From: Streptomyces sp. FIT100
GTDB lineage: Bacteria; Actinomycetota; Actinomycetes; Streptomycetales; Streptomycetaceae
Length of the DNA: 64,000 bases
Direction of reading: 5' to 3'
NCBI RefSeq assembly: GCF_024584805.1
Contig: NZ_CP075715.1
Span: forward strand, 5,758,526-5,822,525
Positions within the stretch are counted from its first letter, which is position 1. Each line of letters starts with the position of its first letter. The position numbers and the translations under genes were made by a program. Below the pieces are notes generated by a model, which was given only the letters and a program-made list of their open reading frames with translations, ran no database searches and was not told the origin of the DNA. Below are positions 9,438-17,527 of this stretch, piece after piece.

Positions 9438-9788
9438 ATGTCGCACGTGCTCGATGTCGTCAACGCCGCCTCGCTGCGGACCGACGTCCCCGCCTTCCGT
9501 CCCGGTGACACCGTGAACGTCCACGTTCGCGTCATCGAGGGCAACCGCTCCCGTATCCAGCAGTTCAAGGGTGTCGTCATCCGCCGCCAGGGCTCCGGCG
9601 TCAGCGAGACCTTCACGGTCCGCAAGGTCTCCTTCTCCGTCGGCGTCGAGCGCACCTTCCCCGTGCACTCCCCGATCTTCGAGAAGATCGAGCTCGTCAC
9701 CCGCGGTGACGTCCGTCGCGCCAAGCTGTACTACCTGCGCGACCTGCGCGGCAAGGCCGCGAAGATCAAGGAGAAGCGCGAGAACTGA
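9438..9788 (+). CDS. rplS: 50S ribosomal protein L19
   Basis: Large-subunit protein bL19, 116 residues, starting MSHVLDVVNAASLRTDVP. The middle (FRPGDTVNVHVRVIEGNRSR) and the basic C-terminus are standard. It follows trmD by 130 bp. The expected downstream terminator seems to lie inside the start of sipW. Confidence 0.97.
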   Translation: MSHVLDVVNAASLRTDVPAFRPGDTVNVHVRVIEGNRSRIQQFKGVVIRRQGSGVSETFTVRKVSFSVGVERTFPVHSPIFEKIELVTRGDVRRAKLYYLRDLRGKAAKIKEKREN

Positions 9789-9860
9789 GCCACGGCTCAC
9801 ATCCGCGCCGGGCTTTGGATTTAAGCGGTTCATACGGCGGCCGGATACCATCTGGCCCCG

Positions 9861-10616
9861 ATGGACACCGAAGCACAGCACGTGGAGCGCGACCGCTCCT
9901 CCTCACCGGAGACCCGAGGGTCCCGACAGGAGGAGGGGTCGCGCTCCACGCGTTTTTCGCTGCGGCGGGCCGGTCTGCTCGGCGTCGGCTGCGGTGTCCT
10001 CCTGCTGGTCGTCAGCCACTTCGTGGTGCAGCCCTTCCTGATCCCCAGCACCTCGATGCAGCCGGCCCTGGAAGTCGGCGACCGGGTGCTCGTGAACAAA
10101 CTGGCGTACCGCTTCGGGGCCGAGCCGCACCGCGGTGACGTGGTCGTCTTCGACGGCACCGGCTCGTTCCTCCGGGAGGCGCCCGAGGAGAACGCGCTCG
10201 CCGGCCTGGTGCGGGGCGCGGGCGCGGCGGTGGGCCTGGCAGAACCGGCCGATACCGACTTCGTGAAGCGCGTCATCGGTGTCGGCGGCGACCGGGTCGT
10301 CTGTTGCGACAGGACGGGAAGGCTCGAGGTGAACGGCGTACCGGTCGACGAGAGCTACGTCCACATCGGCGACGCCCCGTCCCGTGTCCCCTTCGACATC
10401 GTCGTACCCCGTGACTCGCTGTTCGTCCTCGGCGACCACCGCAGCAGGTCCCGGGACTCCCGCGACCATCTCGGCGAGCCCGGCGGCGGCATGGTGCCCC
10501 TCGACAAGGTGGTCGGCAGGGCCGACTGGATCGGCTGGCCGCTCGGCCGCTGGACCGCGCTGGAGCCGGCCGCCGCCTTCGACGCCGTACCCGCACCCGG
10601 CGGCGCCCATGGGTAA
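9861..10616 (+). CDS. sipW: Type I signal peptidase (first of four)
   Basis: Membrane Ser-Lys signal peptidase that removes Sec/Tat signal peptides outside the membrane. 251 residues. One N-terminal TM segment (~37-57), catalytic serine in IPSTSMQPAL, catalytic lysine in FVKRVIGVGGD, and box E-like LGDHRSRSRDSR. No clear second TM. Codons 8-30 fold into a large hairpin followed by T5, so expression may be attenuated or the true start could be later. The stop overlaps the next sip start by 8 bp. The symbol follows the Streptomyces sipW-X-Y-Z order. Confidence 0.9.
   Translation: MDTEAQHVERDRSSSPETRGSRQEEGSRSTRFSLRRAGLLGVGCGVLLLVVSHFVVQPFLIPSTSMQPALEVGDRVLVNKLAYRFGAEPHRGDVVVFDGTGSFLREAPEENALAGLVRGAGAAVGLAEPADTDFVKRVIGVGGDRVVCCDRTGRLEVNGVPVDESYVHIGDAPSRVPFDIVVPRDSLFVLGDHRSRSRDSRDHLGEPGGGMVPLDKVVGRADWIGWPLGRWTALEPAAAFDAVPAPGGAHG
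9882..9949 (+). terminator. Long hairpin plus T5 inside the 5' end of sipW
   Basis: 9882-9894 pairs perfectly with 9937-9949 (13 bp), 9896-9903 with 9928-9935 (8 bp) and 9911-9915 with 9918-9922 (5 bp). The stem is followed by GCG and five T residues (9953-9957). It looks like an intrinsic terminator for rplS, yet lies within the predicted sipW coding region. Confidence 0.65.
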
Positions 10617-11703
10617 CCGCGGACGGCACGCCAGCCACCGGGCCGACACCCGGCTGCCCACCGGAACCCGCCCCACCAATGGCGAGCGGACCCTCCCCGG
10701 CCGCGCGGAACGGCGCAAGCTGGCGCGCAAGGTGAAACGGCGGCGACAGCGGTCCGCGGTGAAGGAAATACCCATCCTCATCACCGTGGCGCTGATGATC
10801 GCGCTGGTCCTGAAGACCTTCCTGGTCCAGGCGTTCGTGATCCCGTCGGGGTCGATGGAACAGACGATCCGGATCGACGACCGGGTGCTGGTCGACAAGC
10901 TGACGCCGTGGTTCGGCTCCGAGCCGGCGCGCGGTGACGTCGTCGTCTTCAAGGACCCGGGCGGCTGGCTCCGGCAGGAACAGGCGCCCAAGGCGGACGA
11001 CCCCGTCGGGATCAAGCAGGTCAAGCAGGGGCTGACCTTCATCGGACTGCTGCCGTCGGAGGACGAGCAGGACCTGATCAAGCGCGTCGTCGCGGTCGGC
11101 GGCGACACCGTCAAGTGCTGCGACCGGAACGGCAAGGTCACGGTCAACGGCGTGGCACTGAACGAGCCCTACCTGCATCCCGGGAACGCCCCCTCGGAAC
11201 GGAAGTTCGAAGTGAACGTCCCCTCGGGGCGGCTCTTCGTGATGGGTGACCACCGGGACAACTCGGCGGACTCGCGCTTCCACCTCGACGAGGAGTTCAG
11301 CGGCACCGTCTCGCTGGAGGAGGTGGTCGGACGCGCGGTCCTCATCGCGTGGCCGTTCGATCACTGGAGCAAACTGGAGCAGAGAGCGACCTACGCGTCC
11401 GTGCCGGATGCGCGTGCCGGGGCGTCCACGGCACATGCTCCGTCGCATAGTGTGTCCTCCCAGGATCCCAATGGCATGATCCTGCTCCCGAGCCCTGCGG
11501 AACTCCCGCTCGTTATGGGAGTAGTGGGCCTGCGCCGTCTCCGGCGCGGGCGGTCGCACGGAGTGAGGAGTGGATGTGGGGGATTTGGCGGTCGGCGCAC
11601 GATCCGGACACGACGAGCCGGAGGATCGGCCCGAGCGGCTCGCGAAGCCTTCCCCCGGTCATGGCGGTTCGGGCGGCCCCGGTGGCGGTTCCCGGGGCGC
11701 TGA
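10609..11703 (+). CDS. sipX: Type I signal peptidase (second of four)
   Basis: 364-residue signal peptidase. A basic N-terminus is followed by a TM segment (IPILITVALMIALVLKTFLV), serine box IPSGSMEQTI, lysine box LIKRVVAVGGDTV and GDHRDNSADSR. The start ATG overlaps the sipW stop. The C-terminus after about residue 270 has a short hydrophobic stretch (LPLVMGVVGLRRL) and then an Arg-rich tail overlapping the next gene by 134 bp. That tail looks like out-of-frame sequence, so a late frameshift or a wrong downstream start is possible. Confidence 0.88.
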   Translation: MGNRGRHASHRADTRLPTGTRPTNGERTLPGRAERRKLARKVKRRRQRSAVKEIPILITVALMIALVLKTFLVQAFVIPSGSMEQTIRIDDRVLVDKLTPWFGSEPARGDVVVFKDPGGWLRQEQAPKADDPVGIKQVKQGLTFIGLLPSEDEQDLIKRVVAVGGDTVKCCDRNGKVTVNGVALNEPYLHPGNAPSERKFEVNVPSGRLFVMGDHRDNSADSRFHLDEEFSGTVSLEEVVGRAVLIAWPFDHWSKLEQRATYASVPDARAGASTAHAPSHSVSSQDPNGMILLPSPAELPLVMGVVGLRRLRRGRSHGVRSGCGGFGGRRTIRTRRAGGSARAAREAFPRSWRFGRPRWRFPGR

Positions 11704-12697
11704 GGGTGGCGCTGCCGGGGGTCCCGGCGGGCCCGCCGGCCGTGCGGACCGTGGCCCCGGCGACCACGACGTCCCGGCCGGCGGAGCTTCCGGAGGCGGT
11801 GCGGGCGACGGTGACGAGGCCGCGGACGGCGACGGGCCGGACGGCGGCAGCGAGTCGAGGAAGCACCGGTCGTTCTGGAAGGAACTGCCGCTGCTCATCG
11901 GTATCGCCCTCATCCTCGCGCTGCTGATCAAGACCTTCCTGGTGCAGGCGTTCTCGATCCCCTCGGACTCGATGATGAACACGCTGCAGCGGGGCGACCG
12001 GGTGCTGGTCGACAAGCTGACGCCCTGGTTCGGCTCCGAGCCGGAGCGAGGCGAGGTCGTCGTCTTCCACGACCCGGGCGGCTGGCTGGAAAGCGCCCTG
12101 ACCCCCGAGCCCAACGCGCTGCAGCAGTTCCTCAGCTTCATCGGCCTGATGCCCTCGGCCGAGGAGAAGGACCTGATCAAGCGCGTCATCGCGGTCGGCG
12201 GCGACACCGTCGAGTGCAAGGAGGGCGGCAAGGTCAAGGTCAACGGCAAGGAGCTCGACGAGTCGTCGTACATCCACCCCGGCAGCACGCCGTGCGACGA
12301 CGAGCCGTTCGGTCCGATCAAGGTGCCCGAAGGCCGGATCTGGGTGATGGGCGACAACCGGCAGAACTCGCTGGACTCCCGCTACCACCAGGAGCTCCCC
12401 GGCAACGGCACCGTCTCGGTCGACGACGTCGTCGGGCGGGCCGTGGTGGTCGCCTGGCCGCTCGGCCGCTGGTCCACGCTGCCCGTGCCGGCCACCTTCG
12501 ACCAGCCCGGGCTGAACGCCGCGGCCTCGGCCGCCGCCGCGGTCGCGCCGGGTGCGCTGGGGCTCGCGGGCGCGGTGCCGGTCGTGCTGGTACGCAGGAG
12601 GCGGCTGACCGCGGCCCAGACCAACGTCCAGACCACCGTGCAGACCGCCGCGCAGACCACCGTGCCGTCGGGTACGGCTGGTGCGAGCACCGGCTGA
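11570..12697 (+). CDS. sipY: Type I signal peptidase (third of four)
   Basis: 375-residue signal peptidase. A long Gly/Asp-rich cytoplasmic N-terminus of about 100 residues is unusual and low in complexity. TM segment ELPLLIGIALILALLIKTFL, serine box IPSDSMMNTL, lysine box LIKRVIAVGGDTV, GDNRQNSLDSR, and a C-terminal Ala-rich hydrophobic helix before RRRR, giving two membrane anchors. The GTG start is the longest choice; a later start inside the low-complexity region is possible and would remove the overlap with sipX. Confidence 0.88.
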   Translation: MDVGDLAVGARSGHDEPEDRPERLAKPSPGHGGSGGPGGGSRGAEGGAAGGPGGPAGRADRGPGDHDVPAGGASGGGAGDGDEAADGDGPDGGSESRKHRSFWKELPLLIGIALILALLIKTFLVQAFSIPSDSMMNTLQRGDRVLVDKLTPWFGSEPERGEVVVFHDPGGWLESALTPEPNALQQFLSFIGLMPSAEEKDLIKRVIAVGGDTVECKEGGKVKVNGKELDESSYIHPGSTPCDDEPFGPIKVPEGRIWVMGDNRQNSLDSRYHQELPGNGTVSVDDVVGRAVVVAWPLGRWSTLPVPATFDQPGLNAAASAAAAVAPGALGLAGAVPVVLVRRRRLTAAQTNVQTTVQTAAQTTVPSGTAGASTG

Positions 12698-12774
12698 GGG
12701 CTGACCCGCGGGCAACCGGCGGGTAGGGTGCCGCTCGGATCAGCGATGTCGGTCTCCGAGGTGGGAGCGCTGGG

Positions 12775-13524
12775 ATGAGCGGAACGGGACGTACGCAGGA
12801 CGGCCACGGCCGTCTCGGCAGCGCGCTGTCGGGGCTGGCCGTGGCCGTCGGCTGTGTGCTCTTCCTCGGAGGATTCGTCTGGGGAGCGGTCGAGTACCAG
12901 CCCTACACGGTGCCGACGGACTCCATGTCGCCCACCGTCCAGGCGGGCGACCGGGTACTGGCGCAGCGCATCGACGGTTCCGAGGTGCGGCGCGGCGACG
13001 TCGTGGTCTTCACCGACTCGGTGTGGGGCGACATGCCGATGGTGAAGCGGGTCGTCGCGGTCGGCGGCGACGAGGTGGCGTGCTGCGACGCGGACGGTCG
13101 GACGACCGTCAACGGCAAGCCGCTTGAGGAACCCTATCTGCGCGGCGACGGGCCGGCCTCGCCGCAGTCGTTCACGGCGAACGTGCCCAAGGGGAAGCTG
13201 TTCCTCCTCGGCGACGAGCGCATGGGCTCCCAGGACTCCCGCGTCCATCTGCAGGACCCCGGGCAGGGGTCGGTGCCCCGGACCGCCGTAAAGGCCAGGG
13301 TGGATGCCGTGGCATGGCCGCTGGGCGGCCTCGTCGAGCGGCCGGAGGGCTTCGCGGAACTGCCCGGCGGGGTGTCGCAGCCGGGGCCGGTGAAGCTGGT
13401 CGTCGGGTCGGTGGTGCTGGGTGCCGTGCTGATCCTGGGCGGCGCGGCGTACGGGCCTGTCGCCCGGGTCTTCGGCAGGCGCAGGGCATCGGAAGTCCGG
13501 GGCAGGGTGACGGCCGGTGTCTGA
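12775..13524 (+). CDS. sipZ: Type I signal peptidase (fourth of four)
   Basis: 249 residues. TM segment LSGLAVAVGCVLFLGGFVWG, serine box VPTDSMSPTV, lysine box MVKRVVAVGGDEV, LGDERMGSQDSR, and a second TM near the C-terminus (LVVGSVVLGAVLILGGAAYG). It closes the four-gene sip array, in which each copy keeps both catalytic residues. The stop overlaps the following Nudix gene start. Confidence 0.92.
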   Translation: MSGTGRTQDGHGRLGSALSGLAVAVGCVLFLGGFVWGAVEYQPYTVPTDSMSPTVQAGDRVLAQRIDGSEVRRGDVVVFTDSVWGDMPMVKRVVAVGGDEVACCDADGRTTVNGKPLEEPYLRGDGPASPQSFTANVPKGKLFLLGDERMGSQDSRVHLQDPGQGSVPRTAVKARVDAVAWPLGGLVERPEGFAELPGGVSQPGPVKLVVGSVVLGAVLILGGAAYGPVARVFGRRRASEVRGRVTAGV

Positions 13525-14185
13525 ACCTGGACCTGGACCTCAGCCGGGACCAGGACCGGGACCGGGACCGGGACTTGGATCTGGACCGGGACTTGGATCT
13601 GGACCGGGACTTGGATCTGGACCGGGACTTGGATCTGGACCGGGACCTGGACCGTCTGGATCATCTGAGCCGTCCGAACCGGACGGGCGAGGGCTCGAAG
13701 GCGCGCGACTGAGGCCGGTGGCGCGGGTGATCCTGCTCGATCCGGACGACCGCATTCTGCTCATCCACGGGTTCGAGCCGGACGATCCGGCGGATGCGTG
13801 GTGGTTCACGCCGGGCGGCGGCGTCGAAGGCGGCGAGACCCGCGAGGAGGCGGCGCTGCGCGAGGTCGCAGAGGAGACCGGGATCACCGATGTGGATCTG
13901 GGGCCGGTGATCTGGCAGCGCGTCTGCTCCTTCCCCTTCGACGGCCGGCGCTGGGACCAGGACGAGTGGTACTTCCTGGCCCGTACGAAGCAGACGGCGA
14001 CGAGCCTCACCGGGCTCACCGGGCTCGAGCAGCGCAGTGTCGCGGGGCTGAGGTGGTGGACCTCCGCGGAACTGTCGGCGGCGCGTGAGACGGTGTATCC
14101 GACCAGACTCGCCGAGCTGCTGCGCACGCTGCTCGACGAGGGTCCGCCGAGTGTGCCGGTGGTCCTGGCCCCGGAAATCGCCTGA
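13517..14185 (+). CDS. Nudix hydrolase with a Gly-Pro repeat N-terminus
   Basis: 222 residues from GTG 13517, which overlaps the sipZ stop by 8 bp. The first ~55 residues are GP/GPGLGS repeats encoded by an 18-bp tandem repeat. The catalytic domain (LRPVARVILLDPDDRI...) carries a full Nudix box GGGVEGGETREEAALREVAEETGI in two parts (GGGVEGGETREEAALREV, then AEETGI), with the REVAEETG metal ligands present. Substrate unknown. The repeat may vary in length between strains. Confidence 0.88.
   Translation: MSEPGPGPQPGPGPGPGPGLGSGPGLGSGPGLGSGPGLGSGPGPGPSGSSEPSEPDGRGLEGARLRPVARVILLDPDDRILLIHGFEPDDPADAWWFTPGGGVEGGETREEAALREVAEETGITDVDLGPVIWQRVCSFPFDGRRWDQDEWYFLARTKQTATSLTGLTGLEQRSVAGLRWWTSAELSAARETVYPTRLAELLRTLLDEGPPSVPVVLAPEIA
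13568..13639 (+). repeat. Four perfect 18-bp tandem repeats
   Basis: Units start at 13568, 13586, 13604 and 13622, each CCGGGACTTGGATCTGGA. They encode GPGLGS-type turns in the Nudix protein N-terminus and are flanked by degenerate GGGACC units. The 18-bp period keeps frame, so expansion or contraction would only alter linker length. Confidence 0.92.
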
Positions 14186-14240
14186 GGGCCCCGCAGGCTG
14201 GCGCACAATAGGGGGACGCACGGCTGAAGGGGAACATGCC

Positions 14241-14549
14241 ATGAGCGCCGAGGACCTCGAGAAGTACGAGACCGAGATGGAGCTGAAGCTCTACCGGGAG
14301 TACCGCGACGTCGTCGGTCTGTTCAAATACGTGATCGAGACTGAGCGTCGCTTCTACCTCACCAACGACTACGAGATGCAGGTGCACTCGGTCCAGGGTG
14401 AGGTTTTCTTCGAGGTCTCAATGGCGGACGCGTGGGTCTGGGACATGTACAGGCCGGCCAGGTTCGTCAAGCAGGTCCGCGTGCTCACGTTCAAGGACGT
14501 GAACATTGAGGAGCTGAACAAGAGCGATCTCGAACTTCCGGGTGGCTGA
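14241..14549 (+). CDS. DUF2469 protein
   Basis: 102-residue acidic protein starting MSAEDLEKYETEMELKLYRE, a very conserved actinobacterial family of unknown function. RBS-like AAGGGGA precedes the ATG. It sits between the sip-Nudix group and yraN-yifB-dprA, as in other Streptomyces. No catalytic motif is visible. Confidence 0.9.
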   Translation: MSAEDLEKYETEMELKLYREYRDVVGLFKYVIETERRFYLTNDYEMQVHSVQGEVFFEVSMADAWVWDMYRPARFVKQVRVLTFKDVNIEELNKSDLELPGG

Positions 14550-14550
14550 G

Positions 14551-14587
14551 TTATCCACAACGGACGGGTTGTCCACCAAGATCCACA
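14551..14587 (+). promoter_or_regulatory. Cluster of three DnaA-box-like sites
   Basis: TTATCCACA (14551-14559), TTGTCCACC (14569-14577) and AGATCCACA (14579-14587) lie in the same direction between the DUF2469 gene and yraN. The first is the classic strict DnaA box. The spacing suggests a DnaA binding cluster away from oriC. Function is inferred only. Confidence 0.55.
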
Positions 14588-14633
14588 AGCTGGGGTGTGA
14601 CGCGTCAGAGTCGGTGCCGGAGGTGGTGCCGAG

Positions 14634-15014
14634 ATGAACGCGACGCGGGCACTGGGGCGGTACGGCGAGGAGCTGGCGGCACGCAGGCTCAGTGAGGCCG
14701 GGATGGCCGTGCTGGCGCGGAACTGGCGATGTGGACGGGTGGGCGAGATCGACATCGTCGCCCGTGACGGCGATGTGGCGGTCATCTGTGAGGTGAAGAC
14801 CCGCAGAGGCGCTCCGCCGGGATCGGCGGCGGCGTTCGAGCATCCGATGGCCGCGGTCACACCCGCGAAGGCCGAGCGCCTGAGACGGCTCGCCGCTTGC
14901 TGGCTCGACCGCCATGGCGGGCCGCCGCCGGGCGGGGTGCGTATCGACCTCGTCGGTGTGGTGCTGCCCCGCAGGGGTGCCGCTGTCGTGGAGCACGTGC
15001 GGGGGGTGGCCTGA
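14634..15014 (+). CDS. yraN: YraN/UPF0102 family protein
   Basis: 126 residues. The restriction-endonuclease-like core is visible as GEIDIVARDGDVAVICEVKTR split by a turn (D in GEID, E and K in EVKTR). The family is of uncertain role and often sits beside yifB and dprA, as here. Its stop overlaps the yifB start by one base. Confidence 0.9.
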   Translation: MNATRALGRYGEELAARRLSEAGMAVLARNWRCGRVGEIDIVARDGDVAVICEVKTRRGAPPGSAAAFEHPMAAVTPAKAERLRRLAACWLDRHGGPPPGGVRIDLVGVVLPRRGAAVVEHVRGVA

Positions 15015-16030
15015 TGGGTTTCGCGCGCACGTGCTCCGTGGCGCTGGTCGGCGTCGAAGGCGTGGTGGTCGAGGTCCAGGCCGACCTGGAGCCGGGGGTG
15101 GCGGCCTTCACTCTCGTCGGGCTCCCCGACAAGAGCCTGGTGGAGAGCCGGGACCGGGTCAGGGCTGCCGTGGTCAACTCCGAGTCCGACTGGCCGCAGA
15201 AGAAGCTCACGGTGGGCCTCAGCCCGGCGTCGGTGCCCAAAGGCGGCAGCGGCTTCGACCTGGCCGTCGCCTGCGCCGTCCTCGGCGCGGCCGAGCGCAT
15301 CGACCCGAGGGCGATCGCCGATCTGGTGCTCGTCGGCGAGCTGGGGCTCGACGGCAGGGTGCGGCCGGTGCGCGGCGTGCTCCCCGCAGTGCTGGCGGCC
15401 GCCGAGGCGGGATACCGGCAGGTGGTCGTCCCCGAGCAGACGGCAGGGGAGGCATCGCTGGTGCCCGGGGTTTCCGTCCTCGGAGTGCGCAGCCTGCGCC
15501 AGCTGATCGCGGTGCTCAACGACGAGCCGGTGCCGCAGGAGGAGCCGGACGGCGAGGGCCGGCCGGATGCCATGCTCGCCGGGCTGATGGTGCCCGGCGC
15601 CGGGGTCGGCACGGGACTGGCGGCGAGCGGGACGGCGGACGCCGGACGGGGCTCCTTCGCGGACCTTGCGGACGTGGCGGGGCAGCACGCCGCCCGCACG
15701 GCCCTGGAGGTCGCCGCGGCCGGAGCCCACCATCTGCTGCTCCAGGGCCCGCCGGGCGCGGGCAAGACCATGCTGGCCGAGCGGCTGCCAGGGTTGCTGC
15801 CGCCGCTGACCCGGCGGGAGTCCCTCGAAGTCACCGGAGTCCACTCGGTCGCGGGCATCCTGCCGCCGGGTGAGCCCCTGGTGCGCACGCCGCCGTACTG
15901 CGCGCCCCACCACTCGGCGACGATGCAGTCCCTCGTCGGCGGCGGTCAGGGCCTGCCGAGGCCGGGAGCGGTGTCTCTGGCACACCGCGGGGTGTTGTTC
16001 CTAGACGGAGCCTGTAAAACAAGTGGCTAG
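15014..16030 (+). pseudogene. yifB: YifB/ComM-like AAA+ protein, 5' part, split by prophage
   Basis: Mg-chelatase-type AAA+ protein of the YifB/ComM family. ComM is a helicase that aids branch migration in natural transformation in Gram-negatives; the Streptomyces role is not established. ATG 15014 overlaps the yraN stop. Residues 1-328 are host coded, with Walker A GPPGAGKTML. The Walker B strand VLFLD is cut: after Phe329-Leu330 the frame enters phage sequence and ends in TAG 16028 after eleven junction-derived codons. The rest continues at 52079. Fused in frame the gene gives 543 residues, normal for the family. Confidence 0.93.
15980..16026 (+). other. attL, left prophage junction
   Basis: Host yifB sequence runs up to the core GTTCCT at 15997-16002, then phage sequence with the half-site ending AAAACAAGTGG at 16026. 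The same core is at 52073-52078. The phage half-sites are inverted copies of each other (see attR). The crossover is inferred at CT 16001-16002. The left limit is approximate. Confidence 0.85.
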
Positions 16031-16139
16031 TCCGGAAGCTTGGCGGCCCCAGTCCCTGTCTGAGGACTTGGGGCTGCCATAGTCGTGCCGCCCCACTGGG
16101 CATCATGGCGACGGCTGGCTGTGGGTGGAGTGTGACACC

Positions 16140-16340
16140 CCGAACGGCAGCCAGCTGGCGCAGGGTGAGGTTCGTCCGTCAGTACGCGGCGACCAGCAGC
16201 ACGCGGTCCTCCAGCGGCAGGCGCCACGGCCGACCCTTGCGCACCGGGTCGGCACTCTCACGCCGCAACGCGGTGATCGGCTTGCTGAACTGACTTGGGC
16301 TCAGCCTGGTGAGCGGGGCTATCCAGGACGGCTCCGACAT
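16140..16340 (-). pseudogene. IS5-type transposase N-terminal remnant
   Basis: The minus strand encodes a 53-codon open segment (16340-16179) beginning MSEPSWIAPLTRLSP and ending GRPWRLPLEDRVLLVAAY, then TGA, then RTNLTLRQLA. IS5-group transposases of Streptomyces read ...LLVAAYWRTNLT, so the TGA replaces the expected Trp codon. Similarity fades after ~16145. No catalytic DDE residues and no terminal inverted repeats were found, so it is a dead fragment just inside attL. Confidence 0.75.
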
Positions 16341-16759
16341 CGTGATCACACCAGACCCAGCAAGATCATCTCACCTGTGACCAGCACTTACGGGACAGCC
16401 TTTACCTCCTGGCTCGGTCCAAAACAACTGGATCGTTTACATCATTCCTTCGGGTAGGGATTGGTTCGGGCTGTGCCATAGAAGGCGCGGTTTTATCTTC
16501 CGCGTACGGGCGGTATTCAACACGTTCACGGGGTAGCCGTTGGATGGCTTATTGCCAACCGGCCTTTCTGGCCTGACTGTTGGAAAGTGCCGACTGAAAC
16601 AGTCGGCGCGCACATTTCGCGAGTCCTACACGTAGGCCATTGCCCTGTCGCACCCGCCGGGGGGCAACAGGTCCGTACACATCCACCGCACCACGACGTC
16701 CCTCCGGCCCGCCGGTGTCCCTGGTAGGAGTAGGCGGATCGGAGGCGAAGGGAATCATC
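16341..16759. other. Non-coding stretch, left end of prophage
   Basis: 419 bp with no convincing gene. GC content is lower than in the flanks. One clear hairpin, 8-bp stem with AAA loop, is at 16589-16607. The promoter of the secreted-protein gene at 16760 should be here but no clean -35/-10 pair was assigned. Confidence 0.5.
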
Positions 16760-17299
16760 ATGCAATTTGCCCGCTCCCGATCAGTCCGTGGACCGGCCGC
16801 AGCACTGGCTGTCCTCACCCTCGGTGCCGCGCTGGTCGCCGCGCCGTCGGCCTCCGCCCAGCCCCAGGTCCACGTCTGCAGCCTGAACGAGTTCGAGATG
16901 CGCATTGACAGCGACGGCAACGCCACCGGTAGCGCTTCGGGGTCGTGCCAGACGCCGCTGCAGTCCGACATCCGCAGAGCCACGGTCGAAATGGAAGGCA
17001 CCGGCTCCTCCACCGCCTTGACCGCCACCAGCAACACCCACGATACGTGGACCTTCTGGGACGGCAATAACAACCCCGTGGCCACCGTCGTGGCCGACGA
17101 ACGACGCGATTACACCGGACCCAACGGCACGGTCCTCGAAACCGGCTCCGCTGGCCTCCTGAGCGGCGAACCATTCACCGGCTGCACTGAAGCAGAAGTC
17201 GGCACTGCCACCCGCAGCGCAGCCAACAACGCGATCACCATCCAGAGGATCGACAATGTGGTCCCTAACCTCGATGTGGGATTCAACTGCGAGGAGTAG
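16760..17299 (+). CDS. Secreted four-cysteine protein, unknown function
   Basis: 179 residues. N-terminal signal peptide: RSRSVRG basic start, hydrophobic core to about residue 27, and an ASA cleavage site near residue 33. The mature part has four Cys (VHVC, SGSC, TGCT, FNCEE), enough for two disulfides, and no known catalytic motif. GAAGGGA lies upstream of ATG 16760. It is rightward and alone near attL, oriented against the cargo operon and followed by a shared terminator. A lysogenic-conversion factor is the likely class; the function is unknown. Confidence 0.8.
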   Translation: MQFARSRSVRGPAAALAVLTLGAALVAAPSASAQPQVHVCSLNEFEMRIDSDGNATGSASGSCQTPLQSDIRRATVEMEGTGSSTALTATSNTHDTWTFWDGNNNPVATVVADERRDYTGPNGTVLETGSAGLLSGEPFTGCTEAEVGTATRSAANNAITIQRIDNVVPNLDVGFNCEE

Positions 17300-17475
17300 A
17301 GGGTCGGAGTGTTTCGGAGTGGGATCCGGCATCAACGCTCACGGGCAAGAGGAACTTTCGGAGATCACAGCACGTGTAAGACAGGTGGGCCGGAACGGCC
17401 GCTAGTGCGACTCCCTCGCGGCCCTGTAGGGCGCTTTTGCGGCCTGCTAGTAGCCTGGGGGCCGCGGAGTACGCC

Positions 17476-17512
17476 GACGGCCCCGGAGCCCCTCTGGGGG
17501 GGCGGGGCCGTC
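17476..17512. terminator. Bidirectional terminator between convergent cargo genes
   Basis: GACGGCCCCG (17476-17485) pairs with CGGGGCCGTC (17503-17512), and the loop can extend with AGCCCC/GGGG pairing. It lies between the secreted-protein gene and the Nudix gene, both reading towards it. Confidence 0.75.
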
Positions 17513-17527
17513 TTCGTGCAGGGGGTC

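Noticed and set aside
14897..15013. Upstream start for yifB
   Set aside because: The extra 39 codons overlap yraN and look like out-of-frame sequence; the ATG at 15014 fits the family and the TGATG coupling.
15997..16030. Integration into a tRNA gene
   Set aside because: The shared core is 6 bp inside yifB, and no tRNA fold is present; a serine integrase does not need a tRNA target.
16105..16457. Rightward frames of 62 and 110 codons at the left prophage end
   Set aside because: They are antisense to the transposase relic and have no ribosome sites.
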